Source of the DNA: Helicobacter colisuis
GTDB lineage: Bacteria > Campylobacterota > Campylobacteria > Campylobacterales > Helicobacteraceae
Direction: 5' to 3'
NCBI RefSeq assembly: GCF_023646285.1
Contig: NZ_JAMOKX010000007.1
Span: forward strand, 1-64,000
DNA length: 64,000 nucleotides
The notes beneath the pieces are model-generated. The model searched no databases. It was not told where the DNA came from and was given only the letters and a program-made list of their open reading frames with translations. A program made the position numbers and the translations under genes. Below, piece by piece: positions 16,818-27,487 of this stretch (positions within the stretch are counted from its first letter, which is position 1; each line of letters starts with the position of its first letter).

Positions 16818-17728
16818 TTTACCACCTCATATTGCATTAAAATTTGCTCTAAATACTTAAGATTTTCTGCACTTGGCGAGACAAGAGGCAAACGATATTC
16901 TAAGGTTTTTAACAATCCGCTTAAATACATTGCAGCTTTAATAGGAATAGGATTGCTCTCCACAAAAAGCGCTTTATTAATCCTATAAAGCTCATTGCTT
17001 AAAACATAGGCTTTTTGATAATCTAAATCACTTAAGATGCTATGTGTTAGGGTAGCAATTTTATCAGGTAAGAGATTAGAAGTTACCGAAATAACTCCTT
17101 TAGCTCCACAACAAAGAATAGGATAATTAATCACATCATCACCACTAACCACAATCAAATCTTTTTGATTTACATTTAAATCTATCACTTTTTCAAGATT
17201 CCCACCGGCTTCTTTGACACCATAAATATTTTTAACATCCTTAAAAAGTTGTAATATTGTAGTGTTTTCAAGACTTACACCCGTGCGACTTGGAACATTA
17301 TAAAGCATTAATGGGATAGAAATTGCTCCAGCTACACTCTTATAGTGCTGATAAAGCCCTTCTTGAGTTGGTTTATTGTAATAAGGTGTAACACATAAGA
17401 TTCCATCAGCACCACTAGCTTGTGCAAATTTTGCCAATTCAATAGCCTCTTGTGTAGAATTACTCCCTGCTCCTGCTAATACTTTAATATTTTTGCCATT
17501 TAATCGATTTTTTTTGGCAACACTAAGTGCAACCTCAATACACTCTCTGTGTTCTTGATGGCTTAATGTCGCTGATTCTCCTGTTGTTCCAACAGGCACA
17601 ATCACATCAATACCATAATTAATTTGCCTTTGAATGAGATTCTCATAAGTCTCTAAATCAAGCTTTCCATTTTTAAAAGGTGTAACAAGCGCGGTCATCG
17701 CACCTATGATTGTTTCTTCTACTTGCAT
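16814..17728 (-). CDS. dapA: 4-hydroxy-tetrahydrodipicolinate synthase
   Basis: DapA condenses pyruvate with aspartate semialdehyde in the lysine and diaminopimelate pathway. The 304-residue TIM barrel shows the Thr48-Thr49 pair in [10 protein letters not shown], Tyr143 and Arg148 in [10 protein letters not shown], and the Schiff-base Lys172 in YGVKEAGGN. Length is somewhat longer than the usual 290-300. It overlaps the FabL-like gene by 4 bp and follows the M16 peptidase by 7 bp, an order shared with H. pylori HP1012-HP1014. Confidence 0.96.
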   Translation of the reverse strand: MQVEETIIGAMTALVTPFKNGKLDLETYENLIQRQINYGIDVIVPVGTTGESATLSHQEHRECIEVALSVAKKNRLNGKNIKVLAGAGSNSTQEAIELAKFAQASGADGILCVTPYYNKPTQEGLYQHYKSVAGAISIPLMLYNVPSRTGVSLENTTILQLFKDVKNIYGVKEAGGNLEKVIDLNVNQKDLIVVSGDDVINYPILCCGAKGVISVTSNLLPDKIATLTHSILSDLDYQKAYVLSNELYRINKALFVESNPIPIKAAMYLSGLLKTLEYRLPLVSPSAENLKYLEQILMQYEVVK

Positions 17729-17735
17729 ATTTCTC

Positions 17736-19046
17736 TCACTTTTGTAAAGTCATAATGGTGGCATTATTGAGGATAAAATATTCATTTACCACCCTAATAA
17801 TATCTTCCAAACTCAAAGCTTCAAAGTTTTTCTCAAAATCAAGCAAAGTCTGCAAATCCCCCCTAGCTATGTAAGAACCAAAGAGATTAGCAACACCACT
17901 ACTTGATTCTAACTCATAAAGAAAATTTGCACGCATATTGATTTTAACTTTATCTAGCTCACTTTGCTTAAGTTTGCCCTGCTTAATAAGTTCTATTTGA
18001 GCCAAGACTTCCTTTTGGATTTTATCCAAACTTACTTCAGAGTTTGCTAAAGCCATTATAATAAAAACTCCTTCATCTACCAAATCCATATTATAAGTAT
18101 AAATTTCAGCTGCAAGTCTCTTTTTATCTACAATAACACTCGACAAAACACTGCTTTTACCACCACTTAAAATCTCACTTAAAGCACTAAGGGCGATTTG
18201 ATCTTTGTGATTAAAAGGCGGAATCTTATAAGCAATAGAAAGAATTTCAACCTCAGTTTGCTTATGCACACTAGCTTGACGCAAACCATCTTGTTTTGGT
18301 TCTATGGTATGAACTTTGGGTATTTCAAATCCTGTGTTTGGAATTTTTTCAAAATGTTTTTTTACTGCTTTTAGAGCCTCATTTATCTCAATATCCCCTG
18401 CAATTACAATGCTTGCATTTTTGGGCTGATAATAAGTCTTGTGAAATGCTCTAATGTCTTCAATACTCCAATTTCTAATATCATCCATAAAGCCAATTGG
18501 AGTCCAATGATAAGGGTGATAAATATAAGCAGTATTAAAAAGCCTAAAATACAAATAACCCATAGGATTATTATCTGTGCGCCACAATCTCTCTTCAGCT
18601 ACCACATTACGCTCTGGCTGAAATTCCTCATCGCTTAAATTGAGATTCTGCATCAATTCTGCAAAAAGCTCTAAGCTTTTATCTAAATTTTGAGTGCTCG
18701 ATTTAATATAGTAATGCGTATAATCAAAGCCTGTAGAAGCATTTGTGCTACCACCAAAGCTTTTAATGATTTTATCAAATTCACCTGCTTTTAGATTCTT
18801 AGTTGATTTAAAATTCAAATGCTCTAACATATGAGCAATTCCACTTTTTCCCATTGTTTCATTGCGACTACCTACTTTATAAAAAATATCAGTTGTAATA
18901 ACATTGCTTTGATTATTAAGTGGGATAATATACACTTCTAAACCATTTTCAAGCACTGATTTATGATATTTTGGAAGAACTGAATTTTGCGCCATTAAAA
19001 CTCCTATAAAACAAACAAATAAAATTAAAACTCTAAATATTTTCAT
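17736..19046 (-). CDS. Secreted M16-family zinc protease (PqqE/YmxG type)
   Basis: The 436-residue protein has a signal peptide (residues 1-19, ending LMA) and an inverted zinc motif HMLEH at 72-76, with Glu152 in VVAEERLW as third ligand. A second, inactive M16 domain fills the C-terminal half. This two-domain form resembles HP1012, called PqqE in H. pylori, an exported protease. It probably acts in the periplasm or outside. It starts inside the stop region of pyrD (4-bp overlap) and precedes dapA. Substrate unknown; it has no link here to PQQ synthesis. Confidence 0.9.
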   Translation of the reverse strand: MKIFRVLILFVCFIGVLMAQNSVLPKYHKSVLENGLEVYIIPLNNQSNVITTDIFYKVGSRNETMGKSGIAHMLEHLNFKSTKNLKAGEFDKIIKSFGGSTNASTGFDYTHYYIKSSTQNLDKSLELFAELMQNLNLSDEEFQPERNVVAEERLWRTDNNPMGYLYFRLFNTAYIYHPYHWTPIGFMDDIRNWSIEDIRAFHKTYYQPKNASIVIAGDIEINEALKAVKKHFEKIPNTGFEIPKVHTIEPKQDGLRQASVHKQTEVEILSIAYKIPPFNHKDQIALSALSEILSGGKSSVLSSVIVDKKRLAAEIYTYNMDLVDEGVFIIMALANSEVSLDKIQKEVLAQIELIKQGKLKQSELDKVKINMRANFLYELESSSGVANLFGSYIARGDLQTLLDFEKNFEALSLEDIIRVVNEYFILNNATIMTLQK

Positions 19047-20098
19047 AGATTAATACCTACTGCATCTTGAATATTTAAAAAGCCTTTTGATTCAAGGATT
19101 TGTGTCAATTCTTCATTGATTTTTTTAACAAGCATAGGTCCCTCAAAAATCAAGGCAGAATAAATTTGCACAAGGTTTGCCCCCAAAGCAATCCGTTCAA
19201 AAGCTTCTTGCGCACTTGAAATCCCCCCTACACTAATAAGCGTTATTTTTTTGGCATAAACTTTAGCAATTTGCTTTAGAATCTCTTTGCTTTTTTGAGT
19301 AAGAACTCTACCGCTTAAACCACCTTTTTCTTTGGGATTTGAAACCAATGAATAATCCAAAGTTGTATTAGTTGCAATGATTCCTTTAGCACCATTTTGG
19401 ATAGCCACTTCTGTTAGCTTCAAAATAGAATCAATCTCTAAATCAGGTGCGATTTTTAGGTAAATAGGCTTAGAGTAGATTTCGCAAAGCTTCAAAAAAA
19501 GCTCTTTAATAAAAGTTTCATTTTGCAAATCTCGCAAATTTGGCGTATTGGGCGAACTAATATTCACACTTAAATAATCTGTGCAGTTTACAAATCTCTT
19601 AGCCAACAAAAGATAATCATCCAGCGCTTTTTCTTGTGGAGTAATTTTGTTTTTGCCAATATTCATTCCAAGTGGAATTGCAAAGGGATAGAGTTTGTCC
19701 AAACGAGTAGCAACCATCTCTGCTCCTTCATTATTAAAGCCCATTGCATTTTGAATCGATTCTTCTTGAATATGTCGCCAAAGGCGAGGCTTTTCATTAC
19801 CCTCTTGAGGATTTGGAGTAACTGCGCCAAGCTCCAAGTGAGAAAATCCAAGCGCACAGAGTGCTGGAATCATAGTAGCATTTTTATCAAAACCTGCAGC
19901 CAAGCCCACAGGATTATAAAAGGAAATGCCATCAATTTTTTGTGCCAAAATAGGATTTTGAAGGCAAGTTTTTTGAGAAAATAAAGGTAAAACTCCCGGA
20001 ATTTTAGGTGCTAATTTAGCTATTTTTTCCACAAAAGAATGCGCCTTTTCTGGATCGCTTTTAAAAATATAGGGGCGAATAGAATGGTAACTAAACAT
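19043..20098 (-). CDS. pyrD: Dihydroorotate dehydrogenase, class 2 (quinone-linked)
   Basis: PyrD oxidises dihydroorotate to orotate with membrane quinone, in pyrimidine synthesis. The 351-residue protein has an N-terminal helical extension (about 1-45) for membrane contact. The FMN barrel carries NPVGLAAGFDKN at about 58-69, GAVTPNPQEGN, GMNIGKNK and the active-site serine segment VNISSPNTPNLR near residue 178. SVGGISSAQEAFE near the end binds the FMN phosphate. It heads the pyrD-M16-dapA-fabL-pgsA-rseP-yggS run. An extended -10 box (TGCTACAAT) lies about 40 bases upstream. Confidence 0.96.
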   Translation of the reverse strand: MFSYHSIRPYIFKSDPEKAHSFVEKIAKLAPKIPGVLPLFSQKTCLQNPILAQKIDGISFYNPVGLAAGFDKNATMIPALCALGFSHLELGAVTPNPQEGNEKPRLWRHIQEESIQNAMGFNNEGAEMVATRLDKLYPFAIPLGMNIGKNKITPQEKALDDYLLLAKRFVNCTDYLSVNISSPNTPNLRDLQNETFIKELFLKLCEIYSKPIYLKIAPDLEIDSILKLTEVAIQNGAKGIIATNTTLDYSLVSNPKEKGGLSGRVLTQKSKEILKQIAKVYAKKITLISVGGISSAQEAFERIALGANLVQIYSALIFEGPMLVKKINEELTQILESKGFLNIQDAVGINL

Positions 20099-20200
20099 TA
20101 TTATCTCTTGTAAAATAAAATAATTTTAGAATTGTAGCATTTTTATTTAAATAATTTTTTAAACTTTTTTGGCAGCTTATTTCAAGCAAATCCCATAAAT

Positions 20201-20240
20201 TAAATCTTTTAAATTCTCAACAAAAAACTTAAAAGATTTA
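20201..20240. terminator. 12-bp perfect inverted repeat after the decayed chemoreceptor
   Basis: TAAATCTTTTAA (20201-20212) and TTAAAAGATTTA (20229-20240) are exact inverted repeats with a 16-base loop. The stem is AT-only apart from one pair, so termination strength is uncertain. Confidence 0.4.
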
Positions 20241-20285
20241 AAAATACTAAAACATTACCTCTATTTCTAAGATTCTAAGAAGAAG

Positions 20286-22000
20286 TTAGAACTTCTTCTT
20301 ATTAACATCCTCTAAAATATCATTAGCTATTTTATTAACATCTTGAGTAATTACATTAGTATCATTAGCAACAACCACATTATTATGGGTTATTGTCTCT
20401 AGTTGAGCCACAGCTTCGTTAATCTGTCCTACACCGGTAGTTTGCTCTCGTATGGATTCACTCATATCATTTACTCCTTGAACTAGAACATTCACATTCG
20501 CTTCTATTTCATTGAGCGATTTACTTGTTCTCTTGGCTAACTTTCTTACTTCATCAGCAACCACCGCAAATCCTCTTCCGTGCTCTCCCGCTCTTGCTGC
20601 TTCAATGGCTGCATTTAGTGCTAAAAGATTAGTTTGATCAGCTATATCTTTGATTACTCCTACGATATTTTTAATATCTTCTGCTTGTCTTGTAACTTCT
20701 GAAGTCTTGTCTGAAACATTTTGCATAGATGAGCTTATTTCTTCTATGGCAACCACAGATTGCTGTAAAGAATTAGCCTGCGATTGAGAGCTATCTGTTA
20801 ATTTTTGCATTGATTCTCTTAACTCTTGAGATTGTTTAGCCAAATCTGATGCAAAATTAGCTGATACCTTAAGCATTGCCTTTATCTCTTCACCCAATAT
20901 GTTTGTGATAACCTCAACATCACCTTGAGCGTTTTTAACTTCAGTAGTAAAATCTAAATTTTTGTAGCTATCAAACACTCGTGTGATTTCATTCATATTA
21001 GAACCAATCTTGCTTTGCAAGACATCAAGCATTTTATTTAAAACATTTTTTAATTCAATTAATTGGGGATTAGCAGGATTTTCAATAATTCTTGCTGTTA
21101 GATCGCCACTCTCTATTGCTTTAGCGGTTTGCGCACTTTGAGCAATTGCTTTTTCATCTTGTATCAATCCCGCTTTAGTTTTTTCTATATTAGTGTTAAT
21201 GACTTTAGCCATTGAGCCAAACTCATCATTTGAATTAACCTGAACTAATTGTATATCAGTCTTTTCGTGATTAATATAGGAAAAAACATCAATAATAATG
21301 GCAAGAATATTAGTATTGCTACAATTATGGCTATGAGAATATAGCTATTAATTGCATACAAAATATCTTTCATTAGAGAATGCGATATTTTATTGGAGTA
21401 ATCACCTAAAGTATCGATATACACACCTGTTGAAATCCACATATTATTAGTGTTAGGTATCATCTGTGCATACCCGATCTTTTGAGCTTAAATCAACTCT
21501 CCATTGGGCAATGGCTTTGAAAATTCAAAACGAATGAATTCCCTCCCCCCATTCTCATTTTGCTTTTTTGCACTCTCAAATAATTCTCTTACATAATAAA
21601 CGCCATTTGGATCCTTTGCATCATAAAGCGACTTTCCAATCAAATCTTTTCTTGTCGGATGCGCTACTGGAACATGATCTTTATAAACAAAGAAATACCC
21701 TGATTTATCATTTTCAAATCTAAATTTTTCAATGGCTTTTGCGATAATAGCTATTTGCGATTTTTCATCCAATCCCCCCCCCACAAGCTCACCAAGAGAA
21801 TATGCCATACCATCTGTAGCTAACTTTATCTTTTGAGCAACTTCTTGCTCAATGACAGAATTTAAACTCATAGAAGCTTCATTAGTCATCTTATTTTGAT
21901 TGAAAAAAAATAATACCAATCAACACTCCAAAGCTAATAAAAAACCGAATGCCAAAATAGATAATTTAAACTTTAAAGAAAATTTATTAAATATAACCAT
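20286..22000 (-). pseudogene. Methyl-accepting chemotaxis protein, broken by frameshifts and a stop
   Basis: Read from an ATG at 22000, the pieces add up to one chemoreceptor. They are an N-terminal membrane segment, a single Cache domain (GYFFVYKDHVPVAHPTRKD and NMWISTGVYIDTL), a second membrane segment, a HAMP-like linker and the signalling domain. The signalling tip [19 protein letters not shown] is intact in the 308-codon 3' piece. Lesions: the frame is lost and regained at T-runs near 21935 and 21898, an in-frame TAA sits at 21488-21490 in the Cache domain, and a further frameshift near 21290 separates the second membrane segment from HAMP. A C9 run at 21773-21781 lies in the Cache coding region. 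The 3' piece alone (20286-21212) could still give a soluble signalling fragment if translated. Confidence 0.85.
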
Positions 22001-22092
22001 CCTTTAAAAAGCTAAAAAACATTCGGCATCCTATAGTATAAATACTTAAAAATATTATTTAGTTATAAATTTAAAACATTAAATCAATAAAC

Positions 22093-22149
22093 TTTTGTCC
22101 TAATCTCTTCATTTTCTGCATAAAAAGTTACTTTACTACCCTCTTTAAT
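22093..22149 (-). repeat. Duplicated scrap of the clpB 3' end
   Basis: These 57 bases match 23830-23886 inside the intact clpB with one mismatch and the same orientation. They encode the ClpB tail [18 protein letters not shown] followed by a stop. No other part of clpB is present here. Together with the true clpB end it brackets the pyruvyl-transferase-like gene. Confidence 0.92.
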
Positions 22150-22290
22150 TTCACAAGCAGGAATGGAAACATATACTACTACTCTTGCGCCACAAAGATC
22201 ATTCAAAAAAATCATTCCTCTTATTAATAAACTAGTATTTTATGATAAAATATTTGTAGAAAACCAACATAATATATTAAGGCATTCAAA
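22150..22290. other. Intergenic stretch upstream of the phase-variable gene
   Basis: About 140 AT-rich bases between the clpB scrap and the pyruvyl-transferase start. It holds an AT-rich, -10-like stretch (TATGATAAAAT) near 22241. No gene was seen. Confidence 0.4.
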
Positions 22291-23740
22291 ATGAATAGAA
22301 GTGTACAGATTATGAGGGGGGGGGGGCGGTTGGAATAGCCATCAAGCAAACATCCCCTTATATTATTGGAAGGGGGAGTATAATTTAGGCGATGCCCTGA
22401 ATTTAGAATTAATAGAGAGATTTTTTGGGTTTAAAGTAGATTATGTAGATTATAAAGATATCCAAGAAGCAGAGTTACTGGCTATAGGAAGTATTTTAGG
22501 TTGGGGATTACCTCCCTCTTTGAATATGAATTTCGCCAATTTAGAAATATTAAAAAAGCCTCTAAAAATTTGGGGGAGTGGGTTTCTAAACCAACCCCTA
22601 AAGACAACCTTGAATCCTACAAAATTTTCTAGGGAAATTGAAATTTATGCGCTAAGAGGCAAGAAAACAAGGGCAATTTTAGAAGAAACACTAGGTCAGG
22701 ATTTAAGTCATGTTGTGTTAGCAGATCCAGGAATTTTAGCCGAAAAACTAATTAATAAAACTCAAATTCAAAAAATCTATGATATTGGGATTATCCCCCA
22801 CCATTCAGAGATAAATCTAGAATCTTTTAGACAATTGCAAAAAGCAATTCCAAATAGCATTTTAATTGATGTCCATCACTCATGCATGGAAAACTTAGAA
22901 AAAATCGCACAATGCAATTGTATTTTATCTTCAGCAATGCATGGGTTGATTATTGCTGATGGAATGCAAATCCCAAACCTCCGCTTAATTGCCACCAAAA
23001 CAATGGCAATAGGGCAAAACTGGAAATTTGAAGATTATTATAGTGTATATGACATGCCAAAGCCCTTTGTATTTGATATCCGGAAGGATTTAGATGAGAT
23101 TTTAAAATATAAAGATTCCATGAAAGAAAAAATAATCCAAGAATACGCAGTGCCGCAAGACAAAGTAGAAGATCTGAAAAAGAGACTTATTGAAGTTTTT
23201 CCTTATAAGCATTGCAATTCTTACGCCACACTTCAAGCAAAAATTTATAAAAATAATCTTTTAAGAAAAATTAGCGAACTAGATAAAAATTTAATGCTCA
23301 ATATTTCTAGCCTAAAAGAGGAAATTAGCAAACTAAATAGAGAGTCTAAAAGCATTCTTCTAGAGCTTCAAAAATCTCTAGAAAGAATCCACAACAAAAA
23401 ACCTATAGGAGCTGTAAAAAGAATCAGAAATCATCTTAATTACAAGCTTGGAAGTGTGATTTGTTTTAATTCTAAAAATATTTTGGGACTTTTAATTTTG
23501 CCCTTCATTTTATTCTATGTATACAAAATACACGAATTTCATCAAAAAACAAACCCCAAAGAAAAACTAAAACTTAAAGACTATGAGGACCATAAAGAAG
23601 CTTTAACCATTCAAGAAGGACTTTATTATAAGGTTGGGGAGGCTTTTGTTCGATCGCATAAACAATGGTACAAAGGCGGATATTTATGGTTTTGGGTGTA
23701 TTATTGGCAATTAAAAAAAGAGAGATACTATGAAAATTGA
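22291..23740 (+). CDS. Polysaccharide pyruvyl-transferase-like protein, poly-G phase-variable, currently OFF
   Basis: Translation from the ATG at 22291 (AAGG about eight bases upstream) meets a run of 11 G at 22316-22326 and stops after 15 codons at TAG 22336. With 10 G the frame continues through WNSHQANIPLYYWKGEYNLGDAL and on to 23740, giving about 482 residues. The YNLGD motif and the later CILSSAMHGLIIADGMQIP segment mark the polysaccharide pyruvyl transferase family, which modifies surface glycans. After the domain there is a coiled coil (about 320-365), a hydrophobic helix (FNSKNILGLLILPFILFYVY), and a C-terminal segment (YKVGEAFVRSHKQWYKGGYLWF) of a type seen on Campylobacter and Helicobacter surface-sugar enzymes. 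An in-frame ATG at 22520 could only give a truncated product. Exact reaction unknown. Confidence 0.85.
22316..22326 (+). repeat. G11 homopolymer tract controlling translation
   Basis: Eleven consecutive G lie 25 bases inside the coding region. Ten (or 13) would put the downstream domain in frame with the ATG at 22291. Poly-G tracts of this length are typical contingency loci in Campylobacter and Helicobacter. Confidence 0.93.
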
Positions 23741-23820
23741 TTAATTAGCTTTGAAATTTTAATCGACTATAAGTTATTGGAAGGTGGGTTACCTACCAAG
23801 CCTTTTGGCTTGATAAGTAT

Positions 23821-26394
23821 TTAATTAATTTTTGTCCTAATTTCTTCATTTTCTGCATAAAAAGTTACTTTACTACCCTCTTTAATCTCCCCTTGTAAAA
23901 TCAAATCTGCTAATCTATCTTCTACTTCCTCATACAAAGCTCTCTTAAGCGGTCTTGCACCAAAGGTTGGATCAAAGCCAACTTTAGCAATAAATTCCTT
24001 AGCGCTTTGTTCTAATTCTATTTTAATGTCTCTCTCAGCTACTTTCTTTTGAATATTTTTAAAGAGAATATCTACAATATGTGTAATTTGCTCAATTCCC
24101 AAAGGATTAAAAATCACAATATCATCAAGTCTATTGAGAAACTCTGGCTTAAAATAAGCCTTAAGTGCTTCTTTAACTGCTTTTTCTTTAGAATCTTCAT
24201 CTTTTAATTCCATAATTTGGTTACTTGCAATATTGCTTGTGAGAATAATAATGGTATTTCTAAAATCAATAGTTACACCCTTATTATCTGTCAAACGACC
24301 ATCATCAAGCACCTGCAAAAGCATATTAAACACATCAGGATGAGCTTTTTCAATCTCATCAAAAAGCACAACACTATAAGGCTTCCTACGCACCGCTTCT
24401 GTGAGTTGTCCGCCTTCTTCATAGCCAACATATCCTGGAGGCGCACCTACTAAGCGACTTGCCGCGTGTTTTTCCATATATTCACTCATATCAATGCGAA
24501 TCAAATTCTTTTCGCTATCAAAGAGGAATCGCGCCAAAGTTTTAGCGGATTCTGTCTTACCTACGCCGGTAGGTCCTAGAAATAAGAAGCTACCAATGGG
24601 GCGATTCAATTCACTCAATCCTGCTTTATTGCGTTTAATGGCTCTAGCAATGGCGTGCAGTGCCTTATCTTGCCCGACAACATCTTTTTTTAATTCACTC
24701 TCAATGCCTAGAATCTTATCCTTTTCGTCTTGTAACATTTTCTTAATCGGAATCTGTGTCCATCGGCTAATCACAGCGGCTATGGATTCCGGTAACACAG
24801 CATTTTTAAGCAATGTCCCCGCCTCTTGCATTTTTGCCCATTTTGCGTTTTGGGATTCTAGCTCCTTTTCTAGCTCAGGAATCTTTCCATAATCAATCTC
24901 TGCTGCTTTGTTAAAATCACTATTGCGCTTTGCTAATTCGCTTTCTGTCCTTAGAGAATCAATCTTGATTTTAATGTTTGCAATGTCGTTAAAAACCTGC
25001 TTTTCACTCTCAAACTGCACTTCTAGGCTTTTCTTTTTCTCGTTTTTATCCTCAATTTCTTTTTTGATTTCCTCTAAGCGCACATTATTTTTCTCACTCT
25101 TTTCCATTAAAAGCGCTTCTTTCTCCACTTGCAATGATTCAATTTCTCGCTTAATTTTTGCAAGCTCGCTAGGTTCAGATTCTATTTGCATTTTAAGCTC
25201 TGCTGCAGCTTCATCAATTAAATCAATCGCCTTATCTGGCAAGAATCTATCTGTAATATAACGATTAGAAAGTTTAGCAGCAGCCACTAAAGCACTATCA
25301 GTAATGGTTACATTGTGATGTGCTTCAAGCCTTTCTTTAATACCGCGTAAAATTTGCAATGCTTCATTCACACTAGGCTCATTAACTGGAACAGGCTGGA
25401 ATCTTCTCTGTAATGCCGCATCTTTTTCAAAATATTTACGATATTCCTTAAGTGTTGTTGCACCAATGGTATGCAATTCGCCTCTTGCAAGAGCGGGTTT
25501 TAGGATATTAGCTGCATCCATACTCCCCTCACTTGCACCCGCACCAACAATGGTATGAATCTCATCAATAAAAAGAATGATATTTTTTGCCTTAGTAACT
25601 TCATCAATAACTTTTTTTAGCCTATCCTCAAACTCCCCACGATATTTTGCTCCTGCAATCAACGCACTCATATCAAGTGCAATTACTTTTTTATTTTGCA
25701 AAGAAATAGGCACTTCTTTTTTAATAATTCTTTGTGCTAAACCCTCCACAACTGCAGTTTTTCCAACTCCTGGCTCACCTAGTAAAATGGGATTATTTTT
25801 GGTTTTTCTAATCAAAATTTGCATCATATGATTGATTTCTTCATCTCTACCAATTACAGGATCTAATTTTCCTTCTATTGCTTTTTGCGTTAAATCTATT
25901 CCAAATTTTTCCAAGGCTTCAAGATTCTCATCGCCACTTTGTGAATTAATTTTTGTTCCGCCTCTTATTACTTCAAAGGTTTTTTTTAATTCATTCAAAT
26001 CTAAATATTTAGCAAACAAATTTTTAGCTATCTCTGTATTGAGATTTGCCAAAATAAAAGTATCAATAGCAATATAAGAATCCCCATTTTTTGCCGCCAA
26101 GCCATCAGCTTGATTAAGCGCATCGCTTAAATTTCGTGAGATTTTTAGATTCTCCTTATTTACTGATGAGCTTTTAGGAAGATTATTTGCCAAACTTTTT
26201 GCCTCTAACTCAATGGCTGCTTTATCGATATTTAATCGGTTTAAAGCTTGATTTAAAAGCGAATTAGTATTAGTTAGCATCGCCCAAAAAAGATGAATGG
26301 GCTCAATTTCTTGGTTTTGATTATGCAAAGCCAAAGAAGCACCTTGCTCTAATGTTTCTTGCATAGTATTGGTGAGTTTCTCTAAAATATTCAT
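23821..26394 (-). CDS. clpB: ATP-dependent disaggregase ClpB
   Basis: ClpB is a hexameric AAA+ chaperone that rescues aggregated proteins with DnaK. The 857-residue protein is full length. It has an N-domain (1-145), a first ATPase module with [10 protein letters not shown] near residue 202 and DEIH, a long coiled-coil middle domain at about 400-530, and a second ATPase module with [10 protein letters not shown] near residue 602. The C-terminal D2 small domain completes it. A near-consensus sigma-70 promoter overlaps a HAIR-like dyad upstream, implying HspR control. Its last 57 coding bases are duplicated at 22093-22149. Confidence 0.97.
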   Translation of the reverse strand: MNILEKLTNTMQETLEQGASLALHNQNQEIEPIHLFWAMLTNTNSLLNQALNRLNIDKAAIELEAKSLANNLPKSSSVNKENLKISRNLSDALNQADGLAAKNGDSYIAIDTFILANLNTEIAKNLFAKYLDLNELKKTFEVIRGGTKINSQSGDENLEALEKFGIDLTQKAIEGKLDPVIGRDEEINHMMQILIRKTKNNPILLGEPGVGKTAVVEGLAQRIIKKEVPISLQNKKVIALDMSALIAGAKYRGEFEDRLKKVIDEVTKAKNIILFIDEIHTIVGAGASEGSMDAANILKPALARGELHTIGATTLKEYRKYFEKDAALQRRFQPVPVNEPSVNEALQILRGIKERLEAHHNVTITDSALVAAAKLSNRYITDRFLPDKAIDLIDEAAAELKMQIESEPSELAKIKREIESLQVEKEALLMEKSEKNNVRLEEIKKEIEDKNEKKKSLEVQFESEKQVFNDIANIKIKIDSLRTESELAKRNSDFNKAAEIDYGKIPELEKELESQNAKWAKMQEAGTLLKNAVLPESIAAVISRWTQIPIKKMLQDEKDKILGIESELKKDVVGQDKALHAIARAIKRNKAGLSELNRPIGSFLFLGPTGVGKTESAKTLARFLFDSEKNLIRIDMSEYMEKHAASRLVGAPPGYVGYEEGGQLTEAVRRKPYSVVLFDEIEKAHPDVFNMLLQVLDDGRLTDNKGVTIDFRNTIIILTSNIASNQIMELKDEDSKEKAVKEALKAYFKPEFLNRLDDIVIFNPLGIEQITHIVDILFKNIQKKVAERDIKIELEQSAKEFIAKVGFDPTFGARPLKRALYEEVEDRLADLILQGEIKEGSKVTFYAENEEIRTKIN

Positions 26395-26423
26395 TGAAAT
26401 CTCCTAAAATTTATTTTGTTGGC

Positions 26424-26452
26424 ATTATATAACTTTAGTCAATTATTGTCAA
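26424..26452 (-). promoter_or_regulatory. clpB sigma-70 promoter
   Basis: On the minus strand TTGACA (26452-26447) and TATAAT (26429-26424) are separated by 17 bases, a perfect match to the sigma-70 consensus, 30 bases before the clpB start. Confidence 0.75.
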
Positions 26453-26453
26453 G
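26433..26453 (-). promoter_or_regulatory. HAIR-like HspR operator over the clpB promoter
   Basis: CTTGACA-N7-ACTAAAG matches the HspR inverted repeat consensus CTTGAGT-N7-ACTCAAG at 11 of 14 positions with the correct 7-base gap, and overlaps the -35 box. HspR control of clpB is known in Campylobacterota. hspR itself is not in this window. Confidence 0.5.
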
Positions 26454-26530
26454 TTTTATAATAATAAAATACTAAAAGTTAAAATATTACAAAGAAAGTA
26501 TTGATTGCGCAATCCTTAAATTTTATCCGC

Positions 26531-26536
26531 TATAAT
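26531..26536 (+). promoter_or_regulatory. -10 element of the msrA promoter
   Basis: CGCTATAAT sits 31 bases before the msrA ATG; AAAGG at about 26557 provides the ribosome binding site. Confidence 0.5.
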
Positions 26537-26567
26537 TCCTTAAAAAATTCATTTTCAAAGGTTTTTT

Positions 26568-27071
26568 ATGCGCATTGTTATTTATCTAGCAGGAGGCTGT
26601 TTTTGGGGGATTCAAGGATATTTTGATTTACTAAAAGGTGTGGTTAGCTCTCAAGTAGGCTATGCAAACTCCAAGATAGAAAATCCTAGCTATGAGCTTG
26701 TATGCAGTGGAATCACAGGCGCAGTAGAAGTAGTGAAAATAACTTATGAAGATGAAGTTTTATCACTTAATGAGATTTTGCAGAGATTTTTTGACATTAT
26801 CAATCCTTTTGCACTAAATTATCAAGGCAATGATTTTGGCACACAATACCGCAGTGGAATCTATGCTAAAGATTCTAAAATATTAGAAAAAGTGCGATCA
26901 TTTATCCAAAATCTACAAAAGAACTTTTCACAGGAGATTGTAACAGAAGTCATGGAATTAGAAAATTTCTATCCTGCTGAATCATATCATCAAAAATACC
27001 TTGCAAAAAATCCTAATGGCTATTGCCATATTGATTTAAGCAAGGCATTACAAGATAATTATATCCCTTGA
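26568..27071 (+). CDS. msrA: Peptide methionine-S-sulfoxide reductase MsrA
   Basis: MsrA repairs oxidised methionine S-sulfoxide in proteins. The 167-residue product is a single-domain MsrA with the catalytic Cys11 in GGCFWG, GYANSKIENPSYELVCSG, the YRSGIYA segment and the closing AESYHQKYL. It lacks a fused MsrB domain, unlike the long form in H. pylori, so the R-epimer must be handled elsewhere. It is cytoplasmic. Its 3' end overlaps the convergent lipoprotein gene by 13 bp. Confidence 0.95.
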   Translation: MRIVIYLAGGCFWGIQGYFDLLKGVVSSQVGYANSKIENPSYELVCSGITGAVEVVKITYEDEVLSLNEILQRFFDIINPFALNYQGNDFGTQYRSGIYAKDSKILEKVRSFIQNLQKNFSQEIVTEVMELENFYPAESYHQKYLAKNPNGYCHIDLSKALQDNYIP

Positions 27072-27487
27072 ATTTCAAAGAAAATCGCTTTATCAAGGAC
27101 ATTGAAAAAAGCAGAATAAGTCTCTGGGTCTTCCACGGCTTGTTTGATAGAATCTCCGCCAAATTGAGCACTAGCTCTAACTTGAGTTTGGGTTTTTGAT
27201 AATGGGCGAACAGTGATAGTCATTTGCATACTAGAGTTTTTAGCATACTTAGTTGCGCTGATAGAACCTACATCTAAATCCGCACTATCAATAATAAATC
27301 CCAAATCTTGCAAAGCAGCTATAGAGGCTTTTGCTAATAATTTTTTATCTTGTTTGTAAGTTTTTGTTTGATAACTTCTTAATTCAAGCTGTTGAGCATT
27401 CTCTATAATCATTTGTTTTGAGCTCACCATACAACCACTTAAAAATACTAAAATCATCGCACTTGCCAAATATAATTTATTTTTCAT
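27059..27487 (-). CDS. Lipoprotein of unknown function, distal gene of a three-lipoprotein operon
   Basis: The 142-residue product has a lipoprotein signal with lipobox LSGC and Cys19 as the lipidated residue. The mature part contains ALQDLGFIIDSADLDVGSISATK, a motif also present in the next gene upstream (MQDLGFHIDFTDKELGVISASK), and a similar ending AFFNVLDKAIFFE. The two are therefore diverged paralogues. The start overlaps the stop of that upstream gene by 4 bp. Function unknown; envelope localisation is predicted. It overlaps msrA tail to tail. Confidence 0.85.
   Translation of the reverse strand: MKNKLYLASAMILVFLSGCMVSSKQMIIENAQQLELRSYQTKTYKQDKKLLAKASIAALQDLGFIIDSADLDVGSISATKYAKNSSMQMTITVRPLSKTQTQVRASAQFGGDSIKQAVEDPETYSAFFNVLDKAIFFEIQGI

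Noticed and set aside
23740..23820. Insertion sequence end near the clpB stop
   Set aside because: No transposase remnant or terminal inverted repeats were found; the flanking repeats are clpB coding sequence.
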